From assembly GCA_002294045.1 (NCBI GenBank), contig DBEP01000114.1, positions 41,685 through 105,684 of the forward strand: a DNA stretch of 64,000 nt, read 5' to 3'. Under the pieces are notes generated by a model, which was not told where the DNA came from, ran no database searches, and saw nothing but the letters and a program-made list of their open reading frames with translations. Both the position numbers and the translations under genes were made by a program. The DNA comes from Lachnoclostridium sp. UBA903. GTDB lineage: Bacteria; Bacillota; Clostridia; Lachnospirales; Lachnospiraceae. This document shows, piece after piece, positions 35,562 through 44,664 of this stretch; position 1 is the stretch's first letter; each line of letters opens with the position of its first letter.

Positions 35562-36791
35562 TTACGAATTTTTCAGTGCTATATCCAGTTTTTCCGCAAG
35601 ATATTCTATGTCAGCCTCATCTATTACCAGGGGAGGCTGAAAAGCCAGGACATTACGGGATAGTCCGTTTTTACCCAGAATGATTCCATCTTCCTTCAGC
35701 TGTTCAAGGACCGCATCGGTTTTAGCCGGAAGCGGCTCTTTACCTTCTCCCGTAAGTTCCATGCCAAGCATTAGGCCTTTTCCCCTTACCTCCCTTACAA
35801 AGGAGTACTTTTCTTTTAAAAGCAGGAGTTTTTCATACAAAAGAGCACCAAGTTTTTTGGCACGGTTACATAAGTCATGTTTCTCTATATAATCCAGAAC
35901 TGCCAGAGCAGAAGCACAGGCCACCGGATTGCCTCCCAGGGTAGAAGCGGATGGGGAGATAAAGCTGGCTGCAATCTCCCTGGTTGCCGAAAATGCGGCA
36001 ATGGGTATACCGTTCCCCAGGGCTTTTGACATGGTCATAATATCCGGAACCACATCATAATGCTCAATTGCAAATAATTTACCCGTTCGGGCAAATCCCG
36101 TCTGCACCTCGTCACAAATCATGAGAACCCCGTAATTCTTTAAAAGACCGGCGATTTCTTTAAAATACCCGTCCGGTGGTGTAATGATACCTCCGTTTCC
36201 CTGGATAGGTTCAAAGATAAATGCGGCAATATCCGAATCTTTTCTTAAAATACTTTCTAATTCGGAAAGGGTCTCTCCGGGAGAATGGGATACAAAATAA
36301 AAATCTTCCGGAAGAAACGGATCAGCCCGCCACATTGGTATGGAGGTGGCTGCCATGGTTAAATTCGTTCTGCCGTGAAGGCTTCTGTCTAAAGCGATGA
36401 ATTTTCGTTTACCCGTATATATCCTGGCTAAGAGCATTGCACCTTCATTTGCTTCCGAACCGGACATGCAGAAAAAAGAATTATGGAGATTTCCCGGTAA
36501 AACTTCCGAAAGCCTTTTGGCCAGTTCTACCACCGGCTGTGTCAGGTAAACATTGGTGACATGCTGCAGGGTACCCAGCTGCCTTGCCACCTTATCGGTT
36601 ATTTCAGGATTACTGTGGCCGCAGTTCATTACGGAAACACCCGCAAAAAAGTCCAGATATTTTTTCCCCTTATCATCATATAAATATTGCATCTCCCCAC
36701 GGACAAATACCGGGGGCTCCTTATAAAAATAACCCAGGCAGGGCATTAAATAATCCCTGCGCATCTGTAGCACTTCTTCAGAACTTAACAT
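35562..36791 (-). CDS. Class III PLP-dependent aminotransferase
   Basis: The 409-residue enzyme carries the class III signature LMICDEVQTGFARTGK and the PLP lysine in TMSKALGNGIPIAAF, with the GSEAN phosphate-binding segment (MSGSEANEGAML). Substrates of this class are omega-amino acids such as ornithine, acetylornithine, 4-aminobutyrate or beta-alanine; the N-terminal FFAGVSVMNCGHSNP resembles AGXT2-like alanine:glyoxylate or beta-amino acid enzymes. I cannot choose among them. It lies 12 bases after the U32 gene on the same strand with AAGGAGG, suggesting one operon. Confidence 0.88.
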   Translation of the reverse strand: MLSSEEVLQMRRDYLMPCLGYFYKEPPVFVRGEMQYLYDDKGKKYLDFFAGVSVMNCGHSNPEITDKVARQLGTLQHVTNVYLTQPVVELAKRLSEVLPGNLHNSFFCMSGSEANEGAMLLARIYTGKRKFIALDRSLHGRTNLTMAATSIPMWRADPFLPEDFYFVSHSPGETLSELESILRKDSDIAAFIFEPIQGNGGIITPPDGYFKEIAGLLKNYGVLMICDEVQTGFARTGKLFAIEHYDVVPDIMTMSKALGNGIPIAAFSATREIAASFISPSASTLGGNPVACASALAVLDYIEKHDLCNRAKKLGALLYEKLLLLKEKYSFVREVRGKGLMLGMELTGEGKEPLPAKTDAVLEQLKEDGIILGKNGLSRNVLAFQPPLVIDEADIEYLAEKLDIALKNS

Positions 36792-36803
36792 AAAAAATCC
36801 TCC

Positions 36804-38684
36804 TTATAACGCAAACGAACCAAGGGTCCAGCTGCCGCCCTCAGCCAGCTCTTCATAGATAGCTTCACAGTCGTCCATATTGTTTAGGGCCTGCCGGTAA
36901 GCAGCAATCGTACGTGCCAGCTCCTCTTCCTTTAAATGGCAGGCTTCAATCCTAAAATTCCGGAGGCCAGCCTGATACAGCTCTTTCAGTATGGGGAGAT
37001 AGCAGATATTCTTATATAAAAGCATATGGTTTCTTCCGTACCGGTCTTTATATACCGGGTGGTTAAAGCCGGCTTCATCGGTTAAATACAAAAGGCCGTT
37101 TCCAGCCTGTTTAACATTGTCATATAAATCATGTTCCATATACATGACCGTAGGAGAGCCGTGGACAATCAATTCGGCCCGGCCCGCCATTTTATTTATA
37201 ATGGAAATTGTTTCGGGCAGGGTTGCCTCCGGTGTGATGGTAAAACGTTTAAGTCCCTGTTTTATATAGAATGCGGCCGTATTGTTATTTAATATATTCA
37301 ACGGATAGTCACCAATCAATTCCCGGTCCCTGAATGTCCGTATACCGCCGATATTGGTTGCCAGAAGTCCGTCAACGGGTATATGGGAGGACAGTAATTG
37401 TCCGTACTCCTCCATCTGGATGTCAAAGGTCATATGAGGCATGCCCAGATAGATTGCCGTATCCCCTTTTTCTTTAATAAGTTCTTTTATCTCTTTCCCG
37501 GAAAAAGGTTTATCCGGCAAAAATACATCCCCGGATAAATAAATGGCATCTGCTTTTAAGTCCAGGCATATCTTTGCCTGGCAAAGATTATTCACCTTAA
37601 CGGTTAAGTTTGCTTTTCCCTTTTTGCCGGCGGCCTGTTCCTTCAGCAAAGTACGAATTTTCTCAAGCCTTTCCTTGCTGGTTTCCCTTTCTTCCGTGGC
37701 GGTGCTGAAAACCTTCCCGCTGCTAAAAAGGGTACCGGTGCCTTCATATCTGGTATTGATATTCTTAAGTCCGGGTCTTCCAAAAGCATAGGCTGCGGAA
37801 GTATCCCGTTTACGGTTTTCATATAATTTAACGGCTTCCATCCTCCGGTCGTAATCCAGGGGGTCCTCAATATATCTGTCTATTCCGTCCCCGTAAGCAT
37901 TGATAATCATGGTAAGATAATCCACATCCCGCATCCGTCCTTCAATTTTAAAGGAAGTGATACCGCCGTCAATTAACTCCGGAATATTTTCATACATGTA
38001 CATATCTTTCACTGCCAGCGGGAATTGTGCAGGGTAATCCTTACCGCCATGGTGTATCTGATAGCCCCAGCGGCAGGGCTTTAAACACCGTCCCCTGTTG
38101 GAACTCTGTCCGAACAGCATTCCGCTGTAAAGGCACTGTCCCCCATGGGCTATGCACATGTCGCCATGAACGAAGTATTCCAGTTCCAGGTTTGTCCTGG
38201 CCGCCAGATATTTGCCGTAAGTCAGAGGAGCCTCCCGGGAAAGCACCACCCTGGTTACGCCAAGCTCCTGCAAAGCATACATACTTTGGAGATTATGTAT
38301 ATTCATCATAACCGATGCATGTACGGGCAGCTTAAGCGACATTTCCTTTATCAGTTCTATTACGCTGAAATCCTGTACAATTAATGCGTCCGGTTTTATA
38401 TCGTGAAGCAGCAGAAGAAACTCTTTCAGCTGGCCGAGTTCCTGGTCGTTATACAGATTATTTACGGTAATATAAGCTTTCTTTCCAAGTGCACGCGCCA
38501 TCCTGACCGCTTCAGACAATTCCTGGTCCGTAAAATTATAGTCCTTGCGGTGCAGGCGCATATTCAGATTTTTGCCGCCGAAATAGACGGCATCACATCC
38601 TAAATTTATTATTCCCTTGAATATTTCAAAGTTCCCGGCAGGGGCCAGCAGCTCTACAGGTTTATTGTTAAAATATCTTGCCAT
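36804..38684 (-). CDS. U32-family (YhbU/RlhA-type) Fe-S protein
   Basis: This 626-residue protein starts VELLAPAGNFEIFKGIINLG and contains the U32 signature region CIAHGGQCLYSGMLFGQSSNRGRCLKPCRWG (quoted in parts: C..H.GQCLYSG and GRC..PCRWGY) whose four cysteines bind an iron-sulfur cluster. U32 proteins once called peptidases are now known to act in RNA hydroxylation (RlhA, TrhP) or prenyl-quinone hydroxylation. The C-terminal half (about 330-620) is a second barrel-like domain typical of the long clostridial type. GGGAGG precedes the start. The aminotransferase gene follows. Confidence 0.88.
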   Translation of the reverse strand: MARYFNNKPVELLAPAGNFEIFKGIINLGCDAVYFGGKNLNMRLHRKDYNFTDQELSEAVRMARALGKKAYITVNNLYNDQELGQLKEFLLLLHDIKPDALIVQDFSVIELIKEMSLKLPVHASVMMNIHNLQSMYALQELGVTRVVLSREAPLTYGKYLAARTNLELEYFVHGDMCIAHGGQCLYSGMLFGQSSNRGRCLKPCRWGYQIHHGGKDYPAQFPLAVKDMYMYENIPELIDGGITSFKIEGRMRDVDYLTMIINAYGDGIDRYIEDPLDYDRRMEAVKLYENRKRDTSAAYAFGRPGLKNINTRYEGTGTLFSSGKVFSTATEERETSKERLEKIRTLLKEQAAGKKGKANLTVKVNNLCQAKICLDLKADAIYLSGDVFLPDKPFSGKEIKELIKEKGDTAIYLGMPHMTFDIQMEEYGQLLSSHIPVDGLLATNIGGIRTFRDRELIGDYPLNILNNNTAAFYIKQGLKRFTITPEATLPETISIINKMAGRAELIVHGSPTVMYMEHDLYDNVKQAGNGLLYLTDEAGFNHPVYKDRYGRNHMLLYKNICYLPILKELYQAGLRNFRIEACHLKEEELARTIAAYRQALNNMDDCEAIYEELAEGGSWTLGSFAL

Positions 38685-38768
38685 TTCTTATCCTCCCAAG
38701 TTTACTTTGAAATGTTTGCAATTTCGTAATATATATTAACATTTTATAAAGGTATTTACAATACTCTC

Positions 38769-39031
38769 CAGAGTGTGTTTGAAAAATGCTGGAGGAAAGG
38801 GCGGCTTCCGGATGTAGTCGGTAGACTTTTGCATTGGGAAGGTTCCCTAATGACACTTAAACTCCAGAAATTACGCCGGGAGTGAAAACCGGTTCTGTCT
38901 GAGCGTTAGCGAGTTGGCCGGTTTTCACTCCGTCCTAAGTAATTTCCTGGAGTTTATTAGTGTCATAGGGGTTCTTTCCTGCAAAATCGGACGACTACAT
39001 CCGGAAGCCGCCCTTTCCTCCGGCATTTTTT
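38769..39031. repeat. Large palindromic repeat (about 260 nt)
   Basis: It starts with CAGAGTGTGTTTGAAAAATG. Its two arms (AATGCTGGAGGAAAGGGCGGC... and ...GCCGCCCTTTCCTCCGGCATT) pair along most of 120 bases, with shared inner blocks (ATGTAGTCG, TGACACT, ACTCCAG, GTGAAAACCGG) and a short loop near 38905. It could fold into a very long hairpin. One arm recurs at 23130-23224. No open frame. Confidence 0.85.
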
Positions 39032-39047
39032 CCCTTACTGCGTTTTC

Positions 39048-39527
39048 CTAATTCTGAACTTTTATTAATCTTTTACCGGTAATGTGGTTTACCTTTAATC
39101 GGAATACGGTTACGGCATTTACCTGTTTTTCATTAAAATGAAAGGTTTTTTCAGGGGAGTATTGCTTCATCAGATGGGTCAGTGCGGGGATTTTTTCCTC
39201 ATTCTCCAGAATTTCCACGGTCCCGTTACCGCAGACGCTTTCATATTCCATAGTATATTCGCAGGCTTCGTCGCCTTTTATTAATTTATGGGAGCAGTCC
39301 ATTTCAAAACCAGCCTTATTATTATCACGGATAAGCTCCATTTTTTTCCCCTCTTTCGCTCCGTGGAAATATAGCTCCATATTGGTTCCGTCATAGGAAA
39401 AGCCAAAATTTAACGGAACTATGTAGGGATATTCACGGTCGGTAAAAGCTAACCGGCATACGTCGCATTTCTTCATAATAGACATAATATCTTCCATACT
39501 GCTTACTTCACGTTCTTTTCTTCTCAT
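39048..39527 (-). CDS. Pyridoxamine 5'-phosphate oxidase-like flavin-fold protein
   Basis: The 159-residue protein has the split beta-barrel pattern of PNPOx-like/NimA-like proteins (SIMKKCDVCRLAFTDREYPY, VPLNFGFSYDGTNMELYFHG, ITGKRL). Family members bind FMN, F420 or haem; some reduce nitroimidazoles, but that is not implied here. The ATG at 39527 follows GGAGG inside the leader repeat; codons further upstream are repeat sequence. Confidence 0.85.
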   Translation of the reverse strand: MRRKEREVSSMEDIMSIMKKCDVCRLAFTDREYPYIVPLNFGFSYDGTNMELYFHGAKEGKKMELIRDNNKAGFEMDCSHKLIKGDEACEYTMEYESVCGNGTVEILENEEKIPALTHLMKQYSPEKTFHFNEKQVNAVTVFRLKVNHITGKRLIKVQN

Positions 39528-39612
39528 AATTTCCTCCATTCCTGCGCACGCTTTATGCATATCAGAAATTTGCGCATAGAGTGTGCGCGGGCACAAATTT
39601 CTGAGGTTGAAA
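39528..39612 (-). repeat. Start-codon-bearing leader repeat with hairpin
   Basis: On the minus strand CTTTCAACCTCAG is followed by a hairpin (CAGAAATTTGTGC/GCGCAAATTTCTG), then GCATAAAGCGTGCGCAGGAA and TGGAGGAAATTATGA. The 3' part recurs at 33205-33242 and 21422-21452, providing the ribosome site and ATG each time. Confidence 0.65.
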
Positions 39613-39857
39613 GTGAATTTTTGTCTTTAGGCGGGAGTTGCATATAAGAGTAACTATTTCCCTTTAATTCTGCCCATAATTTACATAATTCAGTTTAAAT
39701 TAAACTTATATTATCATTTATTCAGTACGGGTTCAACATGAATTATTAAATTTCCCGGCTTGCATTTGCCCTGTAAATCTCCGGGGCTAACGCAGAAATT
39801 AGCATTCCCTCCTGCCTTTTGGATAAAATAAAATCCATGCAGCCATGTATGATAAAT

Positions 39858-39984
39858 GTTACAGTTCAGCCTTGCGGCTGAATTGTAACAAATGATGCAT
39901 GCATATAGGTCCCGGGTTTTCTGTGACTTTTGCTTCGCTGCACTCACAAAAAATATCTTGCGGTATCATAGGCTGAACTGTAAC
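39858..39984. repeat. GTTACAGTTCAGCC hairpin repeats
   Basis: TGTTACAGTTCAGCC pairs with GGCTGAATTGTAACA (39858-39890) over a four-base loop, and a third copy GGCTGAACTGTAAC lies at 39971-39984. They sit in the 485-base gap upstream of the GH2 gene; the rest of that gap is AT-rich and shows no gene. Confidence 0.65.
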
Positions 39985-40084
39985 TGATAAATTCAAAAAT
40001 TTGTAAAATATGGTGGATTATAAATTTTTATTATGATATACTGACAATACATATGTATTAATATAATTTATTACAGGTGATATA

Positions 40085-41896
40085 ATGAAAATAAAAGATG
40101 TGGTAAAAACCTATATGCTTTCCAAAAAGAAAATATCTTATAACCAGTTATATACAAAATGGGGAGAAGAATTAGATACGGAGCATGTTTTGGAAGAATA
40201 CCCCAGGCCTCAGCTGAAACGGGATAACTATACTATTCTAAACGGATATTGGGATTATTGCATAACCAGTGAAAAGGAAAGGCCGGTTCATTATGATGGG
40301 AAAATTTTAGTTCCGTTTTCACCTGAAAGTGTTTTATCCGGTGTGGGCAGGCAGGTAATGCCGGAAGATTATTTGTGGTATGAAAGAACAGTTATAATTG
40401 ATAAAAAGCCGGACGGGAAAAGATGCATCCTGCACTTTGGAGCGGTTGACCAATTTTGTGAAGTATTTATAAATAATAAAAAAGTTAAGAAGCATATCGG
40501 AGGATATCTGCCGTTCTCCGTTGATATTACCAGATTTATAAGAGAAGGTGAGAACCGGATAACAGTAAGGGTAATCGATTTAAGTGATACCTCCTACCAC
40601 AGCAGAGGGAAACAGGTGCTGATGCGGGGAGGCCTGTTTTATTCGGCCCAAAGCGGAATATGGCAGACAGTCTGGATGGAATGGGTACCGGTACATTATA
40701 TCAGGGCCATTAAGATAACGCCGCTGGTAGATGATGGCTGTATACAGTTAGAGGTATGCAGGAATCATCGCAAGGCAAGAGCGGAAGACGGAGAAACCGG
40801 TATTGAAATTTTTGCCGGCAGCCAATTAATCTGTTCTGTTAAGGAATCTGGTGCCAGTTTTATTATCCCTGTTAAAGATGCCAGGCTTTGGAGCCCTGAA
40901 GACCCCTTTTTATATGACATGGTTATAACAGCAGGGGAGGACAGGGTAGAAAGTTATTTTGCCATGCGTAAATATGAGGTTAAGAAAGATGGGGATGGAA
41001 ATACGAGAATCTTCCTGAATGATAAGCCGTATTTTCAAAACGGTGTTTTAGACCAGGGTTACTGGCCGGATGGTTTATATACGGCCCCCAGTGACGAGGC
41101 TTTGATTTATGATATACAGACGGCGAAGGATTTAGGCTTTAATATGCTGCGTAAACATATTAAAATCGAACCGCTGCGCTGGTATTATCATTGTGACAGG
41201 CTGGGAGTTATAGTGTGGCAGGATATGGTAAACGGCGGGGGAAAGTATAATATGCTCTTGCTGGGGTATCTGCCTACCGCATTTCCACAATTGGTATCAC
41301 AGGTAAAGGATAATTACTACTTCTTATTTTCCAGAACGGATAAAAAAGGCAGAAAAGAATGGACACGCGAATGTAAAAAAACGGTGGAACTCTTATACAA
41401 TTGTCCTTCCGTTGCGGTCTGGGTGCCTTTTAACGAGGGCTGGGGGCAGTTTGATGCCGCCAAAGCAGTGGATTTAATCAGGGGAATTGATAAAACCAGG
41501 TTAATAGACCATGCCAGCGGATGGTTTGACCAAGGCTGCGGAGACTTTAGCAGTGTCCATAATTATTTCCGCGAATTAGATGTCGTTCTGGAGAACAGGG
41601 CCGTTGTGCTCTCCGAATTCGGAGGATATGCCTGTTATATACCAAAACATTCCTATTCGGAGCATATATACGGGTATCGGATTTTTGTCAATAAAAAGCA
41701 GCTGAATAAGGCTTATCAGGATTTATTTCATACGGAAATAAAAGAGCTGGTGAAAAAGGGACTCTCTGCCGCCGTATATACCCAGCTTTCCGATGTGGAG
41801 GATGAGGTAAACGGCCTGATGACTTATGACAGGAGGGTATGCAAGGTAACCGGAATTGACATTCCGCAGATTACACAAAGCAGAAGTTCCGGATAA
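40085..41896 (+). CDS. Glycoside hydrolase family 2
   Basis: This 603-residue protein has the three GH2 core domains: a jelly-roll sugar-binding domain (about 45-200), an immunoglobulin-like domain (about 205-305) and a TIM barrel (about 310-590). The acid/base is E451 in PFNEGWGQF and the nucleophile E511 in VLSEFGGYA. There is no signal peptide. Family activities are beta-galactosidase, beta-glucuronidase or beta-mannosidase; NEGWG-type members are diverse and I leave the substrate open. The gene stands alone with an ACAGGTG ribosome site. Confidence 0.9.
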   Translation: MKIKDVVKTYMLSKKKISYNQLYTKWGEELDTEHVLEEYPRPQLKRDNYTILNGYWDYCITSEKERPVHYDGKILVPFSPESVLSGVGRQVMPEDYLWYERTVIIDKKPDGKRCILHFGAVDQFCEVFINNKKVKKHIGGYLPFSVDITRFIREGENRITVRVIDLSDTSYHSRGKQVLMRGGLFYSAQSGIWQTVWMEWVPVHYIRAIKITPLVDDGCIQLEVCRNHRKARAEDGETGIEIFAGSQLICSVKESGASFIIPVKDARLWSPEDPFLYDMVITAGEDRVESYFAMRKYEVKKDGDGNTRIFLNDKPYFQNGVLDQGYWPDGLYTAPSDEALIYDIQTAKDLGFNMLRKHIKIEPLRWYYHCDRLGVIVWQDMVNGGGKYNMLLLGYLPTAFPQLVSQVKDNYYFLFSRTDKKGRKEWTRECKKTVELLYNCPSVAVWVPFNEGWGQFDAAKAVDLIRGIDKTRLIDHASGWFDQGCGDFSSVHNYFRELDVVLENRAVVLSEFGGYACYIPKHSYSEHIYGYRIFVNKKQLNKAYQDLFHTEIKELVKKGLSAAVYTQLSDVEDEVNGLMTYDRRVCKVTGIDIPQITQSRSSG

Positions 41897-41970
41897 ATCC
41901 ATAGAAAGCATAAGGATACTCCCTGTGTCATTGGTTCTGGTATAATTAATGGGAGTGAAATGGGTGAAGG

Positions 41971-42050
41971 AACGGGGCTGTTGAAAATATTCAATTTACT
42001 TAACTTGTGTCGGAGTATAGTTATATTTTGAATTTTGCAATAGCCCCGTT
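41971..42050. repeat. 80-nt inverted repeat with AACGGGGCT termini
   Basis: AACGGGGCTGTTG at the left is matched by CAATAGCCCCGTT at the right, with inner AAAATATTCAA/TTGAATTTT pairing. It may terminate GH2 transcription. The TTTACT block inside resembles the elements at 17211 and 63745. Confidence 0.6.
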
Positions 42051-42161
42051 GTCAATTCTTAATGTTATTTCAGAAAAAAGTATTCGTTATAATTCAGCCA
42101 TAGATACCGCGAGGTGTTTTTTGTGAGTGAAGCGAAACGGGAATCAAAGAATACCTGAGAA

Positions 42162-43163
42162 CTATCCGGGAAAGCTAACCTCGCCGGCCAAATTTTTTAA
42201 AAAGTATTGTCTGATATCTTCTTGATTCTCCGTCTGGCCCAGAACCCACATAAGTTTAGTGACAGCGGCTTCCGTAGTCATATCGAAGCTTTGGAGGGCG
42301 CCCTTTTGTAATATCTTTTGTCCGGCCTGGTATATGGACAGATTACTGCCGCCGTAAATACATTGGCTTCCGACTACGATTGTCATGTTGTTTTTTATGG
42401 CATTCCCAATAGCTTCTGTCAAATCCCGTCTGTAAATAGGTAATCCTCCAATGCCAAAAGCTTCTATAAAGACTCCTTTATACCCCATCTGAAACAGAAT
42501 ATGGAATATGTCCGGGGTAAGTCCGGGAATCAGTTTAAGCAGGAATACATTTGTATTCAGCTCTTTGTTTAATATAAGGGGTTCTTCAGGGGGAACAATA
42601 GTATATCCGCTAAGGTCCAAACCATTGGAATTCACAACTCCTGCATAAGGGCCGTTAATGCTCTCAAATGCGTCAAAACTAGTGGTGCGGACCTTGGAAG
42701 CTCTGCATCCTAAGATTATTTTTCGGTTAAAAGCGATAAAAATACCCGGTACGTTACTTACTGCCATATTAATGGCAAGGCGGCAGTTTTCTTCCGCATC
42801 AGCAATAGGATTTAAGATTGATAGCTGGCTGCCGGTAAGAACAACAGGTTTTGGAATGTTTTGCAGCATAAAGGAGAGGGCAGACGCAGTGTAAGCCATA
42901 GTATCTGTTCCGTGTATAATTATAATACCGTCAAAGTCTTTTATTTTTGCATAAATAGTTTCCGCCAGGGCCTGCCATTCTTCCGGCTGTATATTGGAGC
43001 TGTCTAAAGAAAACATATCTATTGTTACTATATCAAAATCTTTTGCCATTCTTTCAATTCTTGAAAATATATAGATGCTATCAAGCTGCGGAACTAAACC
43101 TTCCTTACTGTGTGAAGATGCTAAAGTCCCTCCGGTGGTAATAATAAGAATTCTTTTATTCAT
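42162..43163 (-). CDS. ansA: Type I L-asparaginase
   Basis: This 333-residue enzyme hydrolyses asparagine to aspartate and ammonia. The two threonine motifs are clear: IITTGGTLAS at the N-terminus and IIHGTDTMAYTASALSF near residue 85. Lack of a signal peptide indicates the cytoplasmic type I enzyme. It follows the amino-acid ABC genes on the same strand, which suggests that the transporter brings in asparagine, glutamine or aspartate. GAAGGA precedes the start. Confidence 0.92.
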   Translation of the reverse strand: MNKRILIITTGGTLASSHSKEGLVPQLDSIYIFSRIERMAKDFDIVTIDMFSLDSSNIQPEEWQALAETIYAKIKDFDGIIIIHGTDTMAYTASALSFMLQNIPKPVVLTGSQLSILNPIADAEENCRLAINMAVSNVPGIFIAFNRKIILGCRASKVRTTSFDAFESINGPYAGVVNSNGLDLSGYTIVPPEEPLILNKELNTNVFLLKLIPGLTPDIFHILFQMGYKGVFIEAFGIGGLPIYRRDLTEAIGNAIKNNMTIVVGSQCIYGGSNLSIYQAGQKILQKGALQSFDMTTEAAVTKLMWVLGQTENQEDIRQYFLKNLAGEVSFPG

Positions 43164-43185
43164 AGCGATTCCTTCTCTGATTCTT

Positions 43186-43205
43186 AGAATGTGTTTGAAA
43201 TACGT
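43186..43205. repeat. Copy of the GTGTTTGAAA repeat terminus
   Basis: AGAATGTGTTTGAAATACGT lies in the gap between the ABC ATPase and asparaginase genes and matches the termini of the element at 27.8 kb. The arms TGTGTTTGAAA and the following TACGTTCGAG may form a weak hairpin. Confidence 0.5.
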
Positions 43206-43270
43206 TCGAGTATAAATTCAATGAGAACAACCCCTTATGCAATAAGCGGTAAGAGGTTGGACATCTGTTT

Positions 43271-44002
43271 TTATTCACAATTAACTACTTTATTTAAAAA
43301 TTCTCTGCAGCGTTCGTTTGCCGGATTGGTAAATATTTTTTCAGGAGCATCGCTTTCTAATATATATCCTTGATCCATGAATATAACACGGTCGGCAACA
43401 TCTCTTGCAAATCCCATTTCATGAGTAACGATGACCATAGTCATTCCTTTGGCTGCCAAATCTTTCATAACCTTAAGTACTTCTCCTACCATTTCCGGGT
43501 CCAGTGCGGAGGTAGGCTCGTCAAATAACATAATTTTGGGATTCATTTCCAATGCCCTTGCAATTGCTACTCTTTGTTTTTGTCCACCGGATAAAGTATC
43601 GGGATACACATCTCTTTTCTCTAATAATCCTACCTGGTCTAATAATTCTTCCGCTTTTTTAATTGCTTCTTCTTTAGACATCTTCTTAAGCTCAACGGGT
43701 GCTAAGATCATGTTTCCCAACACGGTTAAATGAGGGAAGAGATTAAAATGCTGAAAAACCATGCCGATATTTTCTCGTATATTATCTATTTTCTTATTCT
43801 TTACTAATTCATTCCCCAATATATTAATTTTTCCCGCCTGTATATCCTCCAATCGATTTAAGCACCGAAGCAGCGTACTTTTACCGGAACCGGAAGGACC
43901 GATAATGCATACGACTTCCCCTTCCTTAATTTCCAAGGAGATATCTTTTAACACTTCCAAATCACCAAATTTTTTTTTAATATTAATTGCTTTTATGACC
44001 AC
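43271..44002 (-). CDS. Amino-acid ABC transporter ATPase (GlnQ type)
   Basis: The 243-residue ATPase has Walker A GPSGSGKST, signature LSGGQKQRV, Walker B IMLFDEPTSALDPEM and the polar-amino-acid subfamily tail. The start codon is GTG, eight bases after AAAGGAG, overlapping the permease gene by 20 bases. It energises uptake by the adjacent permease and binding protein. Confidence 0.95.
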   Translation of the reverse strand: MVIKAINIKKKFGDLEVLKDISLEIKEGEVVCIIGPSGSGKSTLLRCLNRLEDIQAGKINILGNELVKNKKIDNIRENIGMVFQHFNLFPHLTVLGNMILAPVELKKMSKEEAIKKAEELLDQVGLLEKRDVYPDTLSGGQKQRVAIARALEMNPKIMLFDEPTSALDPEMVGEVLKVMKDLAAKGMTMVIVTHEMGFARDVADRVIFMDQGYILESDAPEKIFTNPANERCREFLNKVVNCE

Positions 44003-44648
44003 GGTGCAATCTCCTTTCTATGTAAGAGGATAATAAGCTCAGGATTGTAATTAAAATAAAATACATGACTGCTATTACGCCGTAAGTTTCCATGGGTTTA
44101 AAGTTTCTGGCAACAATAATCTGACCGCTGGCAGTTAATTCACGGATACTGATTACTGTCAGGATGGAAGTATCCTTAATTGTCACAATAAACTGATTAA
44201 TTATGGAAGGAATCATTATTTTAATTGCCTGGGGCAATATAACTTTTTGCATAGTTTTTAAATAACTAAGACCTAAGCTTCTGGATGCTTCCGTTTGGCC
44301 GAAATCTACAGCTAAAATTCCCGCCCGGAATATTTCAGACATGTACGCACCTGCATTTAAAGACAGAGCAATGACTCCGCAGATAAACGGATCACTTCTG
44401 GGAATAATTAACGGCGCAATACCAAAATAAATAAATAACGCCTGAACCATTAACGGAGTACCTCTGATAATATACAGATATGAGGCAGCCATGCCTTTTA
44501 GTATCTTAATTTTACTGAGTCTGAAAATTCCGAACAATATTCCTAATATTACCGCCACAAGCAAAGATATTACTGAGAGCTTAATGGTAACCATGATACC
44601 GGATAATATGCTTGGCAGATTATCCGTGAATATAGTAAACAGCTGCAT
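43983..44648 (-). CDS. Amino-acid ABC transporter permease (HisM/GlnP type)
   Basis: This 221-residue membrane protein has about five helices and the polar amino-acid permease loop EASRSLGLSYLKTMQKVILPQ (shown here as EASRSLGLSY). It works as a homodimer in the family. TAAGGAG precedes the start; the gene overlaps the ATPase gene. Confidence 0.94.
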   Translation of the reverse strand: MQLFTIFTDNLPSILSGIMVTIKLSVISLLVAVILGILFGIFRLSKIKILKGMAASYLYIIRGTPLMVQALFIYFGIAPLIIPRSDPFICGVIALSLNAGAYMSEIFRAGILAVDFGQTEASRSLGLSYLKTMQKVILPQAIKIMIPSIINQFIVTIKDTSILTVISIRELTASGQIIVARNFKPMETYGVIAVMYFILITILSLLSSYIERRLHRGHKSN

Positions 44649-44664
44649 TTTATTTGCTCCTTAT

